Positions 28,590-37,379 of a stretch of 64,000 bases of DNA are shown one piece after another. The position numbers and the translations under genes are program-made. A model generated the notes under the pieces. The model was not told the origin of the DNA and made no database searches. It saw only the letters and a program-made list of their open reading frames with translations. Where the stretch lies: assembly GCF_901905185.1 (NCBI RefSeq), contig NZ_CABFMQ020000098.1:62001-126000 (forward strand), given 5' to 3'. Source of the DNA: Methylocella tundrae. GTDB taxonomy: Bacteria; Pseudomonadota; Alphaproteobacteria; Rhizobiales; Beijerinckiaceae. Positions within the stretch are counted from its first letter, which is position 1. Every line of letters begins with the position of its first letter.

Positions 28590-29384
28590 CTACTTCACAG
28601 GTTTCAACATCCGATCCCAGCGGACGGTCCAGGGCCATTCCCAGAACGCCCAGGCGGGTTCTCCCTTGCCGACGGAAAAGAAGATCAACTCGGCGCGGCC
28701 GACGAGATTTTGGAACGGCACATAGCCGACGCCGCCTTGATCCGGCGAAACACGACTGTCGGTCGAATTGTCGCGATTGTCACCCATCATGAAATAGTTA
28801 TTCGGCGGCACGACGAACACCGGCGTATTGTCGTTGAAGCCGGTATCGCCCTGAATTTCGATGATCGTGTGCTTGACGCCGCCGGGGAGCGTTTCCTCAT
28901 AGGTCGGAACGTCGGTCTCGCGGCCATAGAAATCTTCCGTATGCGCTTTGGCGATCGGCGTGCGGGGGACCAGTTCGTCATTGATATAGAGGCGCCCTTC
29001 CTTCATCTGGATTCTGTCGCCGGGCAGGCCGATCACGCGCTTGATGTAGTCGGTCGTTCCATCGCGCGGCAGCTTGAACACGACGACGTCTCCCCGCTTT
29101 GGCGCGGAGCCCATGATGCGCCCTTTGAAGAGATCCGGGCTGAACGGGAAGGAATGATCCGAATAGCCATAGGCATATTTAGAGACGAACAGATAGTCTC
29201 CGATAAGCAGCGTCGGTATCATCGACCCTGATGGAATGTTGAAGGGCTGGAACAGAAAAGTCCGCACGACGAGAGCGATCAGCAGAGCCTGGATGACGAC
29301 CTTGATCGTCTCGCCAATGCCGCCTTCCTTCGCCTGGGGCTTGAGCTTAGCCCCTTTTCCGTCCAACCGCGCAGGCTCTGTCAT
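28590..29384 (-). CDS. lepB: signal peptidase I
   Basis: A 264-residue inner-membrane leader peptidase. A single N-terminal membrane segment (TIKVVIQALLIALVVRTFLF) precedes the catalytic FNIPSGSMIPTLLIGDYLFV (Ser) and the Lys in DYIKRVIGLPGDRI; the box MMGDNRDNSTDSR completes the active site. The ATG at 29384 begins MTEPARLDG, with AGAGA upstream; an open frame upstream to 29543 has no family match. It is first in the lepB-rnc-era set. Confidence 0.95.
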   Translation of the reverse strand: MTEPARLDGKGAKLKPQAKEGGIGETIKVVIQALLIALVVRTFLFQPFNIPSGSMIPTLLIGDYLFVSKYAYGYSDHSFPFSPDLFKGRIMGSAPKRGDVVVFKLPRDGTTDYIKRVIGLPGDRIQMKEGRLYINDELVPRTPIAKAHTEDFYGRETDVPTYEETLPGGVKHTIIEIQGDTGFNDNTPVFVVPPNNYFMMGDNRDNSTDSRVSPDQGGVGYVPFQNLVGRAELIFFSVGKGEPAWAFWEWPWTVRWDRMLKPVK

Positions 29385-29577
29385 CTCAACTTTTCTCTCT
29401 TCTGGGCAATTTGGAGCGAACCTTCCAAACGGTTCGCCTGCAACTGAGGCGCTTAGACTGAAAAGGCCGTTTCCGCCGGCGTGGCTCTCGAAAATCGGTG
29501 AAAATCGCAGCGAAACCAGGCCAGAAGCCTCGCTCCTTATCATGCAGCGAAACGACGGTACAGGGCGCGCCGGGCAA

Positions 29578-29605
29578 ATGCCGAAAAGTTGCAGATTTTT
29601 CGGCG
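29578..29605. repeat. short palindrome like family A repeats
   Basis: CCGAAAAGTTGCAGATTTTTCGG differs in one base from the core of the copy at 7888-7935. It can form a seven-base stem and lies just past the acpS stop, between acpS and lepB. Confidence 0.6.
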
Positions 29606-29624
29606 CCCTCGGCGAAACCTCGGC

Positions 29625-30068
29625 TCAGACCTCGTAGATCGCCGATTCGGGAGGGGTCAGAACCGCATCCGGATCTTCACGCGCCTCAATGATGACTTGC
29701 GCCTGCGCCCACGGATATTCGTCGGTGAGCGTCAGATGCAGCACGGCGCGAAAGCCCCTCGGCGTCAAGCTTTCCAGCCGCTTCGCAGCGCCCCCCGTCA
29801 AATTCAGGGTCGGCTGGCCCGAGGGAAGATTGACGACGCCCATTTCCCGCCAGGCGACGCCAAAGCGCAGTCCCGTGCCAAGCGCCTTGGCGCAAGCCTC
29901 CTTCGCGGCGAAACGCTTCGCGTAGGAGGCCGCCCGCCCCGCCCTGCCGTCGGATTTGCGGCGCTCGACGTCGGTGAAGCAGCGGTTGGTGAAGCGCTCG
30001 CCGAAGCGCGCCAGCGAATCCTCAATGCGGCGAATGTCGCAAAGATCATTGCCTAACCCTATGATCAT
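29625..30068 (-). CDS. acpS: holo-[acyl-carrier-protein] synthase
   Basis: Transfers 4'-phosphopantetheine from CoA to apo-ACP. The N-terminal [25 protein letters not shown] and [17 protein letters not shown] motifs hold the Mg/CoA-binding Asp and Glu. At 147 residues it is slightly longer than typical, with a Pro/Glu-rich tail. The ATG at 30068 sits 14 bases after the pdxJ stop, so the two are cotranscribed. It could in principle serve the carrier domain of the Pls-like synthetase, although Sfp-type enzymes more often do. Confidence 0.93.
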   Translation of the reverse strand: MIIGLGNDLCDIRRIEDSLARFGERFTNRCFTDVERRKSDGRAGRAASYAKRFAAKEACAKALGTGLRFGVAWREMGVVNLPSGQPTLNLTGGAAKRLESLTPRGFRAVLHLTLTDEYPWAQAQVIIEAREDPDAVLTPPESAIYEV

Positions 30069-30082
30069 TGCATCAATCCGCC

Positions 30083-30835
30083 TCAAGCCGCCCTTGCCCG
30101 CCCGGCGTCCATCGCCGCGCGCATGCGCTCGATCGCCGCCCCAAGCCCGATGAAAATCGCCTCGCTGACGAGATAATGTCCGATATTCAGTTCGGCAATT
30201 TCCGGCAGCGCCGAAATAGCCTCGGCGGTGATGAAATCGAGGCCGTGGCCGGCATGACATTCGATGGCGAGATCGTCGGCCAGCGTCGCGGCCGCCTTGA
30301 TCCGGGCGAATTCATGATCGGCCCGCTCGATCTCGCCGTGAGCGAGAGCGTCGCACCAGGCGCCGGTATGCAATTCGACGACCGGCGCGCCGATCGAGCG
30401 CGCCGCCTCGACGGCCCTGCGTCCTGGCTCAATAAACAGAGAGACACGCACGCCGGCTCTCGCAAGCTCCGCCGTGACGAGCTTCAAATGATCATGTCCG
30501 TCATGGACATTGAGGCCGCCTTCTGTCGTGCGTTCGCTGCGCCGCTCCGGCACCAGACAGCAGGCGTGAGGCCGCGTCTCCAGCGCGATCGAGACCATGT
30601 CGTCGGTCGCCGCCATCTCGAAATTCAGCGGCGCCGAAATTTCCCGCCTGAGGCGCGCCATGTCGTCGTCGCGGATGTGGCGGCGATCCTCGCGCAAATG
30701 CGCGGTTATGCCGTCCGCGCCGGCCGCGATCGCGACCAGAGCCGCGCGCAGGGGATCGGGAAAAGCGCCGCCGCGCGAATTACGCAGGGTCGCAACATGA
30801 TCGACGTTGACGCCGAGACGGGGGCTGTGCGGCAT
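30083..30835 (-). CDS. pdxJ: pyridoxine 5'-phosphate synthase
   Basis: Condenses 1-deoxyxylulose 5-phosphate with 3-amino-1-hydroxyacetone phosphate to give pyridoxine 5'-phosphate in the DXP-dependent vitamin B6 pathway. The 250-residue TIM barrel begins [18 protein letters not shown] and has the conserved [29 protein letters not shown] and CHAGHGLDF. Start and length are standard. It precedes acpS on the same strand, as in many Proteobacteria. Confidence 0.96.
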   Translation of the reverse strand: MPHSPRLGVNVDHVATLRNSRGGAFPDPLRAALVAIAAGADGITAHLREDRRHIRDDDMARLRREISAPLNFEMAATDDMVSIALETRPHACCLVPERRSERTTEGGLNVHDGHDHLKLVTAELARAGVRVSLFIEPGRRAVEAARSIGAPVVELHTGAWCDALAHGEIERADHEFARIKAAATLADDLAIECHAGHGLDFITAEAISALPEIAELNIGHYLVSEAIFIGLGAAIERMRAAMDAGRARAA

Positions 30836-31075
30836 GGGAATTCGGCCTTATTGAGACAGTTTGCAGCGGTTCGACTACCACGAAAGACTGCTGGCGGCAT
30901 CTCCAGCCCTGTCGGCTGCATTGAATAATGAAATCCGCCTCGAAAAACGACCCCTGCATTTGTAATTCTTGTGGTTTTGAGGTTTGTTGGGGTTAATTGG
31001 TCTGCCAAACTCCGCCATCTCCGCATTTCCACGCATCGCGCCCCGAGGGCAGTAGAGACGTGCAGGGAGGAGAAA

Positions 31076-32218
31076 ATGGCTAGCTACACGCAGTTCGCGC
31101 TGACCGACCGCCGTGATGTTCTTTGTGGCGGCGGGGCGTCGCTTTTCGCGGCCATGGCAAGTTCGCTTCTTGCCGGAACAGCGCCCGTCCGGGCTGATCA
31201 GGTTTCGGGCCATGTCCCCGAGGTCGACCAGCTTGTCGTGACGACGGTCGTCGACAGTTATCAGATCGCCGTCGCCCCTGACTTCAAAACAGGCAACGTC
31301 GGCGTCAAGCGGTTTGGCTTCGCGCTCAGCGACCAACCGCCGAACCGCGCTATCGCCAGTGAATTCGGCCTGTCGTTGCATGTCGCCTCAAAACTGGGCG
31401 CGCAAATCCGGAACGTTCTGATTGATTTTGCTTTCACGCCGGAAGCCTTGAACAATAATGTGGCTTTGCTGGACCTTGATCCCTCGCGCATCGATGCGCT
31501 GGTTCTGTCGCATGGGCATTACGATCATTTTGGCGGCCTCCCCGGTTTTCTCCGCCAGAATAAAGGGAAGCTTCAGGCGAAATTGCCGATCTATCTCGGC
31601 GGTGAAGAATGTTTTTGCGCGCGGCAATGGAACGCGCCGCCGACGAAGGGTGATTTCGGCGCCCTCGACCGCGACGCCTTGAAAGACGCCGACCTAACGG
31701 TGATGTTTTCGCCAGGACCGGCGCTCGTCGGCGAGCATGGCTTCACCACCGGACAAGTCAGCCTCGCCTCGTTCGAAAAAGTGCTGGCGCCGAGTTCAAT
31801 GCGTATCGGCCGGGTTGGCAATTTCGGCTGCTACGCGGCCGATTTCACCGAAGAGGAACGGACCAAAGGCGTGATCCCCGATCAGTTTCGTCATGAGATC
31901 GCGACGGCCTATCATTTGAAAGGACGCGGCCTCGTCGTTTTCTCCTCTTGCAGCCACCGGGGTATCGTCAATATCGTTCAGCAAGCAAAAGCGGCTTCCG
32001 GCGTCGATAAGATCCACGCCGTCGTCGGAGGGTTTCACCTTGCTCCTTATAGCGAGGATTATGTTCGCGAGGTCGTCGCGGCCTTGAAGGAGATCGGGCC
32101 GGATTATGTCATCCCGATGCACTGCAGCGGCGAGCCATTCTACGAGATCATGAAGGCGGAGCTTCCTGCGAAGCTTTTGCGCTCCTACACCGGAACGCAA
32201 TTCACCTTCGAGACGTAG
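31076..32218 (+). CDS. Tat-exported metallo-beta-lactamase-fold hydrolase (COG1237-like)
   Basis: A 380-residue protein with a twin-arginine leader (TDRRDVLCGGG followed by a hydrophobic stretch and APVRADQ), so it is likely exported folded. The mature part has the metallo-beta-lactamase metal motif LSHGHYDHFGGLPG and later FSSCSHRGIVN and VVGGFHLAP, the pattern of the family related to archaeal dihydropterin-methyl-aminobenzene 5'-phosphate synthases. The substrate is unknown. AGGAGGAG lies six bases before the ATG at 31076, a strong ribosome binding site. It stands alone on the plus strand between pdxJ and rsh. Confidence 0.8.
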   Translation: MASYTQFALTDRRDVLCGGGASLFAAMASSLLAGTAPVRADQVSGHVPEVDQLVVTTVVDSYQIAVAPDFKTGNVGVKRFGFALSDQPPNRAIASEFGLSLHVASKLGAQIRNVLIDFAFTPEALNNNVALLDLDPSRIDALVLSHGHYDHFGGLPGFLRQNKGKLQAKLPIYLGGEECFCARQWNAPPTKGDFGALDRDALKDADLTVMFSPGPALVGEHGFTTGQVSLASFEKVLAPSSMRIGRVGNFGCYAADFTEEERTKGVIPDQFRHEIATAYHLKGRGLVVFSSCSHRGIVNIVQQAKAASGVDKIHAVVGGFHLAPYSEDYVREVVAALKEIGPDYVIPMHCSGEPFYEIMKAELPAKLLRSYTGTQFTFET

Positions 32219-32302
32219 GATGTGATTTCCCGCATCGGGAGGCGTCGCGGCTATCTGGCCTCAATCGCCCGACTCCGGCGCGTCTCATTCAGCGGCGAAA
32301 GC

Positions 32303-34513
32303 TTACCCGTTGACCCGCTCGACTTTGCTGACCACCGACCGCGAACGTAAATTCGAAATGATCGCATTAAGGTGCTTGAGGTCGTTGACCTCGAGGTCGA
32401 TTGTCATTTCGCGGAAATCCGCCGAGAGCGGGCGGAAGACGATATTGTCGATATTGGCGGCGTGATCGCCGATCACGCTCGAAATCGTGCCGAGCGCGCC
32501 GGGCTCATTGATCGCCGTGATGACGATGCGCGCCGGAAAGAACTCGTGCCGTCCTTCGTCTATGTCCCACCGCACGTCCAGCCAGCGCTCCGGCTGTTCG
32601 TCAAAGGCGGTCAGCGCCGGCGACTGAATCGGATAGATCGTTATGCCTTCGCCGGGCGTCAGAATGCCGACGATGCGGTCGCCCGGCACGGCGCCGCCGT
32701 TCGGCGCGAAGCGCACCGGCAGATCGCCCTGCAGGCCCCGAATAGGGATGGAGTTCTGATTTTGCTCATAGCCGCCTTCGCCCGGAATTTTGAAAACGAG
32801 GCCGGCGCCCTTCTTCATGCCGAACCAGCCGGGTTCTCCGCGCGGACGCGCTTGCGCCGTCTTGCGCTCCTCCATGAATTCCGGATAGACGGCCTTGACG
32901 ACATCGCCGGAAAACATCTCGCCACGGCCGACCGCTGCGAGGACATCCTCGACGCTTGCGCGAGCCAGCCGGGGCAATACAGCCTTGAGCTTGTCTTCCG
33001 CGTAAGGTTTGCCCGCCCGCTCGAAGGCGCGCGTGACGATCTGGCGCCCGAGCCCCGCATATTGCGAACGCACCGCCTCGCGCGTCGCCCGCCGGATCGC
33101 AGAACGCGCCTTGCCCGTGACGACGAGGCCCTCCCAGGCAGCGGGAGGAACCTGTCCCTCGGCCCGCGCGATCTCGACCTCGTCGCCGTTCTGCAGCTCC
33201 GACAGAAGCGGGGCGTGCAAGCCGTTGATCTTGGCGCCAACCGCGGAATCGCCGACGTCGGTATGGACCGCATAGGCGAAATCGATCGGCGTCGCGCCGC
33301 GCGGCAGGGCGATCAGCCGGCCTTTCGGAGTGAAGCAGAAAACCTGGTCATGGAATAATTCGAGCTTTGTATGCTCCAAAAACTCCTCGGGCGTATCGCC
33401 TTCGGCCAGCATTTCGATGGTCCGCCGCAGCCATTGATAGGCGCGGCTCTCCCCCGTCAGCGTCTCACGGTCCGCGGCGACCCCGTCTTTATAAAGCGCA
33501 TGCGCGGCGATGCCGTTACGGGCGATGTCCTGCATCGCTTCCGTGCGCACCTGCAGCTCGACGCGCTGCCGGCCGGGACCGACGACCGTCGTATGGATCG
33601 ACTGGTAGTCATTCTGCTTCGGCGTCGAAATATAGTCTTTGAATCGGCCCGGGACGACGGCCCATTTGGTATGAACGACGCCGATGACGCGATAACAGTC
33701 CTCGACGCTTTGGACGACGACCCTGAATCCAAAGATATCGGACAATTGCTCGAAGGCGATCGATTTGCGCTCCATCTTGCGCCATACCGAATAGGGCTGC
33801 TTCTGACGCCCTTCGACATGGGCCTTGATGCCGCGGGCGGCGAGTTCGTCGGCGAGCTCCCTTTCGATCGTCGCAATGATCTTGCCATTCTTCTGGCGAA
33901 GATCCTCGAGGCGCGTCTGGATCATCGCATAGGCGTCCGGCATCAGATGCTTGAAGGAAAGATCCTCAAGCTCATCGCGCATGCCCTGCATGCCCATGCG
34001 GCCGGCGAGGGGCGCATAGATATCCAGCGTTTCCTCAGCGATGCGCGCGCGCTTTTCCGCCGGCACGAAATGCAGCGTCCGCATATTGTGAAGGCGATCG
34101 GCGAGCTTGACGAGAAGCACCCGAACGTCTTCCGCGACGGCGAGCAGGAGCTTGCGAAAATTCTCCGCATGCGCCGCCCGTTTCGAGACGAGATCGAGTT
34201 TTTTCAGCTTGGTCAGACCATCGACCAGGCGGCCAATATCCGGGCCGAACAGCCGGTCGATTTCCTCCCGCGTCGAGTCTGTGTCTTCGATCACGTCATG
34301 CAGCACGGCGGAGACGATCGTCGCATCGTCGAGCTTCATGTCGGTCAGGATTGCGGCGACTTCGAGCGGGTGCGAAAAATAAGGGTCCCCTGACGCGCGC
34401 TTCTGCGCGCCATGCGCCTTCATGGCGTAGACATAGGCGCGGTTGAGCAATACTTCGTCGGCTTGCGGATTATACCGCCGCACCCGGTCGACGAGTTCAT
34501 ATTGCCGCATCAT
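32303..34513 (-). CDS. rsh: bifunctional (p)ppGpp synthetase/hydrolase
   Basis: The single long Rel/Spo homologue typical of Alphaproteobacteria; 736 residues. The HD hydrolase domain is intact (VLHDVIEDTDS at 71-80, ADRLHNMRTL), the synthetase domain has YSVWRKMERKSI and DIFGFRVVV, then a TGS domain (VFCFTPKGRLIALP) and a C-terminal ACT domain. Both activities are therefore expected. Two adjacent ATGs (34513 and 34510) begin MMRQYELVDR; upstream frame to 34654 is not family-like. It lies downstream of rpoZ on the same strand. Confidence 0.95.
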   Translation of the reverse strand: MMRQYELVDRVRRYNPQADEVLLNRAYVYAMKAHGAQKRASGDPYFSHPLEVAAILTDMKLDDATIVSAVLHDVIEDTDSTREEIDRLFGPDIGRLVDGLTKLKKLDLVSKRAAHAENFRKLLLAVAEDVRVLLVKLADRLHNMRTLHFVPAEKRARIAEETLDIYAPLAGRMGMQGMRDELEDLSFKHLMPDAYAMIQTRLEDLRQKNGKIIATIERELADELAARGIKAHVEGRQKQPYSVWRKMERKSIAFEQLSDIFGFRVVVQSVEDCYRVIGVVHTKWAVVPGRFKDYISTPKQNDYQSIHTTVVGPGRQRVELQVRTEAMQDIARNGIAAHALYKDGVAADRETLTGESRAYQWLRRTIEMLAEGDTPEEFLEHTKLELFHDQVFCFTPKGRLIALPRGATPIDFAYAVHTDVGDSAVGAKINGLHAPLLSELQNGDEVEIARAEGQVPPAAWEGLVVTGKARSAIRRATREAVRSQYAGLGRQIVTRAFERAGKPYAEDKLKAVLPRLARASVEDVLAAVGRGEMFSGDVVKAVYPEFMEERKTAQARPRGEPGWFGMKKGAGLVFKIPGEGGYEQNQNSIPIRGLQGDLPVRFAPNGGAVPGDRIVGILTPGEGITIYPIQSPALTAFDEQPERWLDVRWDIDEGRHEFFPARIVITAINEPGALGTISSVIGDHAANIDNIVFRPLSADFREMTIDLEVNDLKHLNAIISNLRSRSVVSKVERVNG

Positions 34514-35054
34514 GGTTCGAACGGACCCGTCGCGTTGAAGCAATGAGGAAAGACGGCGTATCGGAAAATCGGCGTATCTAACCGGCCGTCGCGCCCAACG
34601 CTGCCGAGCGATGAGCGCCGGCGCAGGCTTTGCTGTTCCCGATGAGCCGAACACAACGCGTGTTTCTCAAACAATATATCTTAAAACATGTCCAGTCTTG
34701 GCAAAAATCTGGAAAGAGCGGCGACAAGCGCCTGTTTTGTCGCGCGATTGTGGAGGCGCCCCGCAGGTTTGAAGGAGACGGAGGTCTGCCTCTTCCGCGT
34801 CCGCCAACCGTCTCTGAGGCCGCGCCGGAACAACCGGGGCAGATACAGCCAGACCCTCCGACTCCAGCTCAGCCAGAACTGTTCGTCACGCAACTGTCAC
34901 GAAAACAGGCGTTGATCATCTTCGCGGCCGCAAACCGGGCGGGTCCACGGGGATCAGTTTATGACGCCCGTGCGACATTCTTCGCAGCGGCCTTGCGCTG
35001 TAAAAGTCTGGGAGATTTCTTTAGCGACTCGCGCGGCGCGGCCGGTGGCGAGCG
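34514..35054. other. 541-base spacer between rpoZ and rsh
   Basis: No supported gene. A plus-strand frame crosses most of it but runs on into the reverse of rpoZ and matches nothing recognised. The rsh promoter should lie near 34520-34700. Composition is a little less GC-rich just upstream of rsh. Confidence 0.45.
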
Positions 35055-35450
35055 CTACTCGCCTTCGTCCTCTGTCTCAGCCGGAGGCACGAGGCCTTCG
35101 AGGCCGCGCAGGAGATCTTCCTCGGTCATCCGGTCGAACTGAATGTCTCCGGCGGCGTCGGAGCGCGAGTCCTGCTGTGCCGACGACAGGGCGGGCACCG
35201 CCTCGAGTTCGGGCTCATCCACCTCAACATGCTTCTGCAGCGACTGGATGAGATCTTCCTTGAGATCGTCAGGCGTCAAAGTCGAATCAGCAATTTCACG
35301 CAAAGACACGACGGGATTCTTGTCATTGTCGCGGTCTACCGTGATATGACTTCCAGCTGCGATCATGCGCGCCCGATGGCTCGCGAGGAGCACGAGCTCA
35401 AACCGGTTTTCGACCTTGTCGACGCAATCTTCAACGGTGACGCGGGCCAT
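35055..35450 (-). CDS. rpoZ: DNA-directed RNA polymerase subunit omega
   Basis: A 131-residue omega subunit, which helps fold and hold beta-prime in RNA polymerase. It begins [30 protein letters not shown], abbreviated here by the family core [20 protein letters not shown], followed by an acidic tail typical of Rhizobiales. Start ATG and length are normal. In many bacteria rpoZ precedes the rel/spo gene, as here, linking the polymerase subunit with ppGpp. Confidence 0.95.
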   Translation of the reverse strand: MARVTVEDCVDKVENRFELVLLASHRARMIAAGSHITVDRDNDKNPVVSLREIADSTLTPDDLKEDLIQSLQKHVEVDEPELEAVPALSSAQQDSRSDAAGDIQFDRMTEEDLLRGLEGLVPPAETEDEGE

Positions 35451-36039
35451 AGAACGCTCGCTCCTTCGTTCGAGACAATTTGGGGATTGAAGTTGATCTA
35501 TCCCCGAACGCGCACCGGTGGCAAGCGCAATCTTGATAGGACAACCTTAAGCGGAACAGGCGCGCTGGATGAAAGCGTCATTATGCGCCTTAAATAAAAA
35601 TATTTTGTCGTTTAGGACGCGATTTGGTCATGATCGTGCGTATGCTTAAGCTCGGGCGAGGAAATGATTAACGATGACCCTGCGTGACCATTGGAGTGTA
35701 GTGTTAACGCCCTATTTAGAGGTATAAACAAAGGGCGCGGCTCTCTTCGCCGGTGATTTTTTTCCTAAAGACCGTTCAAAGAAGCCGATTTTTGCGCTTC
35801 ATGCGCGAAATAGACCTACCAACAAAATGGTCGAGGCGCTTAAGCGGCCAGTTCAGAAAATTCCGTCTGGGTTCATCAATTTTTATTAAATTTTGTGGGA
35901 ACCCTTCACACACCTCAATAATTGAATTACGCCTACTTAGGCGCGTATAAAAAAACGCCGAGCATTTTTGAATTTTGCCTCAGGGTCTGAGTTCGAATGA
36001 GCGAAAAAACGGAACCCAATGATTTTGAAGAGTACACTT
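35451..36039. other. 589-base AT-rich divergent spacer
   Basis: It lies between rpoZ (minus) and the NYN gene (plus) and should hold both promoters. From about 35590 to 36010 the sequence is clearly richer in A and T than the rest of the window (for example AAAATATTTT and TTTTTATTAAATTTT tracts). I saw no tRNA, tmRNA half or coding frame I can defend. A small RNA cannot be excluded. Confidence 0.5.
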
Positions 36040-36660
36040 ATGGCTGACCAGGAGCGAATAGCGCTTTTCATCGACGGCGCCAACCTATACGCGACAGCTA
36101 GAACGCTCGGATTTGATATTGATTACAAGCGTCTATTAAAAGAATTTCAAAGCAGAGGCAAACTAATCAGGGCTTTCTACTATACGGCTCTGGTTGAAGA
36201 TCAGGAATATTCTTCCATTCGCCCGCTCGTTGATTGGCTCGATTATAACGGCTATTCGGTCGTGACGAAGCCGGCCAAAGAATTTGTGGACTCGCTTGGC
36301 CGCCGTAAGGTCAAGGGCAATATGGATATCGAACTCGCCGTCGACGCGATGGAGATGGCGGAGCATCTTGACCATATCGTGCTGTTTTCCGGCGACGGCG
36401 ATTTCCGCTCCCTCGTTGAAGCCGTCCAGAGAAAAGGCGTGCGCGTCTCCGTCGTCTCGACGAACGCCACCCAGCCAGCGATGGTGGCGGACGAACTGCG
36501 CCGACAAGCGGATGAGTTTATCGACATCATCCATCTCGCCGCGAAAATCGGGCGTGATTCCGGCGAACGGGGCGAGCGGCAGCATAGGCCGGCTCAGGAT
36601 CGCCGGGCTGCGCCGGTCGAACAGTTCGATTCGGCACTGGCGGACGACCGTCTGGAGTGA
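36040..36660 (+). CDS. LabA-like NYN-domain protein
   Basis: A 206-residue NYN (PIN-like) domain protein of the DUF88/LabA family, predicted metal-dependent RNases. The acidic active-site set is visible: ALFIDGANLYATAR, NMDIELAVDAMEMA and LFSGDGDFRSLVEAV. LabA affects clock output in cyanobacteria, but the family's general role is RNA processing or turnover. The ATG at 36040 (MADQERIALF) is preferred; one at 36019 adds seven residues. Its stop codon overlaps the GTG start of the uracil-DNA glycosylase gene. Confidence 0.85.
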   Translation: MADQERIALFIDGANLYATARTLGFDIDYKRLLKEFQSRGKLIRAFYYTALVEDQEYSSIRPLVDWLDYNGYSVVTKPAKEFVDSLGRRKVKGNMDIELAVDAMEMAEHLDHIVLFSGDGDFRSLVEAVQRKGVRVSVVSTNATQPAMVADELRRQADEFIDIIHLAAKIGRDSGERGERQHRPAQDRRAAPVEQFDSALADDRLE

Positions 36661-37352
36661 GCGCGGACACTTCGGCTCTCGAATCGCCGTCGCGTCACGC
36701 CAGAAGCGAGCCAGGCACCAATTGTCCCCGCTGTCCGCGCCTTGTCGCTTTCCGTCAATCCGTCCGGGTCGCGGAGCCGACGTGGCATAACGCGCCGGTC
36801 GCCACCTTTGGCGATCCCATGGCGCGGGCGCTCATCGTCGGGCTGGCGCCCGGACTTAGAGGCGCCAACCGGACGGGACGTCCTTTCACCGGAGATTTCG
36901 CCGGCGATCTGCTTTACGCCACCCTGCTCGAATTTGGTTTCGCAGAAGGGATTTATCGCGCCAGCGCAGACGACGGCCTGCGCCTCAGGGACTGCGCCAT
37001 CAGCAACGCCGTACGCTGCGTGCCGCCCCAAAACAAGCCGACGACTCAGGAAATCGCGGCCTGCCGGCCCTTTCTTAAGGCGACGATCGAGGATCGCCCC
37101 GAGCTTCGCGTTATCGTCGCGCTCGGCCGCGTGGCGCATGAGTCGGTCCTGCGCGCAGCGGGGATGAAATTATCCTCCTTCGCATTCGCGCATGGCGCGG
37201 CGCATGATCTCTGGTGGCCGGAGGGCGCGACGGTCCGTCTTTTCGACAGCTATCATTGCTCGCGTTACAACACCAACACAGGCGTTTTGACGCCCTTGAT
37301 GTTTCGCGAGGTCTTCGCGGCGGTGCGGCGCCGGATCGACGAGTTGGGGTAG
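36657..37352 (+). CDS. uracil-DNA glycosylase, family 5 (UdgB-like)
   Basis: A 231-residue Fe-S uracil-DNA glycosylase. Motif A is ALIVGLAPGLRGANRTGRPFTGD and motif B is DSYHCSRYNTNTGVLT (family 5 usually has HPS; here the second position is Cys). The N-terminal CPRCPRL and later cysteines fit the iron-sulfur cluster of families 4 and 5. It removes uracil and other deaminated bases from DNA. The start is the GTG at 36657 in a GTGA overlap with the NYN gene, so the pair is translationally coupled. It converges with the Pls-like gene, 27 bases away. Confidence 0.85.
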   Translation: MSADTSALESPSRHARSEPGTNCPRCPRLVAFRQSVRVAEPTWHNAPVATFGDPMARALIVGLAPGLRGANRTGRPFTGDFAGDLLYATLLEFGFAEGIYRASADDGLRLRDCAISNAVRCVPPQNKPTTQEIAACRPFLKATIEDRPELRVIVALGRVAHESVLRAAGMKLSSFAFAHGAAHDLWWPEGATVRLFDSYHCSRYNTNTGVLTPLMFREVFAAVRRRIDELG

Positions 37353-37379
37353 GCTTCAAAAAAAGCGGCGCGGCTGCCC

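Noticed and set aside
32372..34393. Two long plus-strand frames opposite rsh
   Set aside because: Antisense to a gene with intact HD, synthetase, TGS and ACT domains.
34630..35142. Plus-strand frame with a proline-rich stretch between rsh and rpoZ
   Set aside because: It runs into the reverse of rpoZ, lacks a ribosome binding site and has no recognised match.
35451..36039. Permuted tmRNA near rpoZ
   Set aside because: I looked for the tag-coding and acceptor pieces and for T-arm-like GGTTCGAAT with matching stems; a lone GTTCGAAT near 35991 has no tRNA-like partner.
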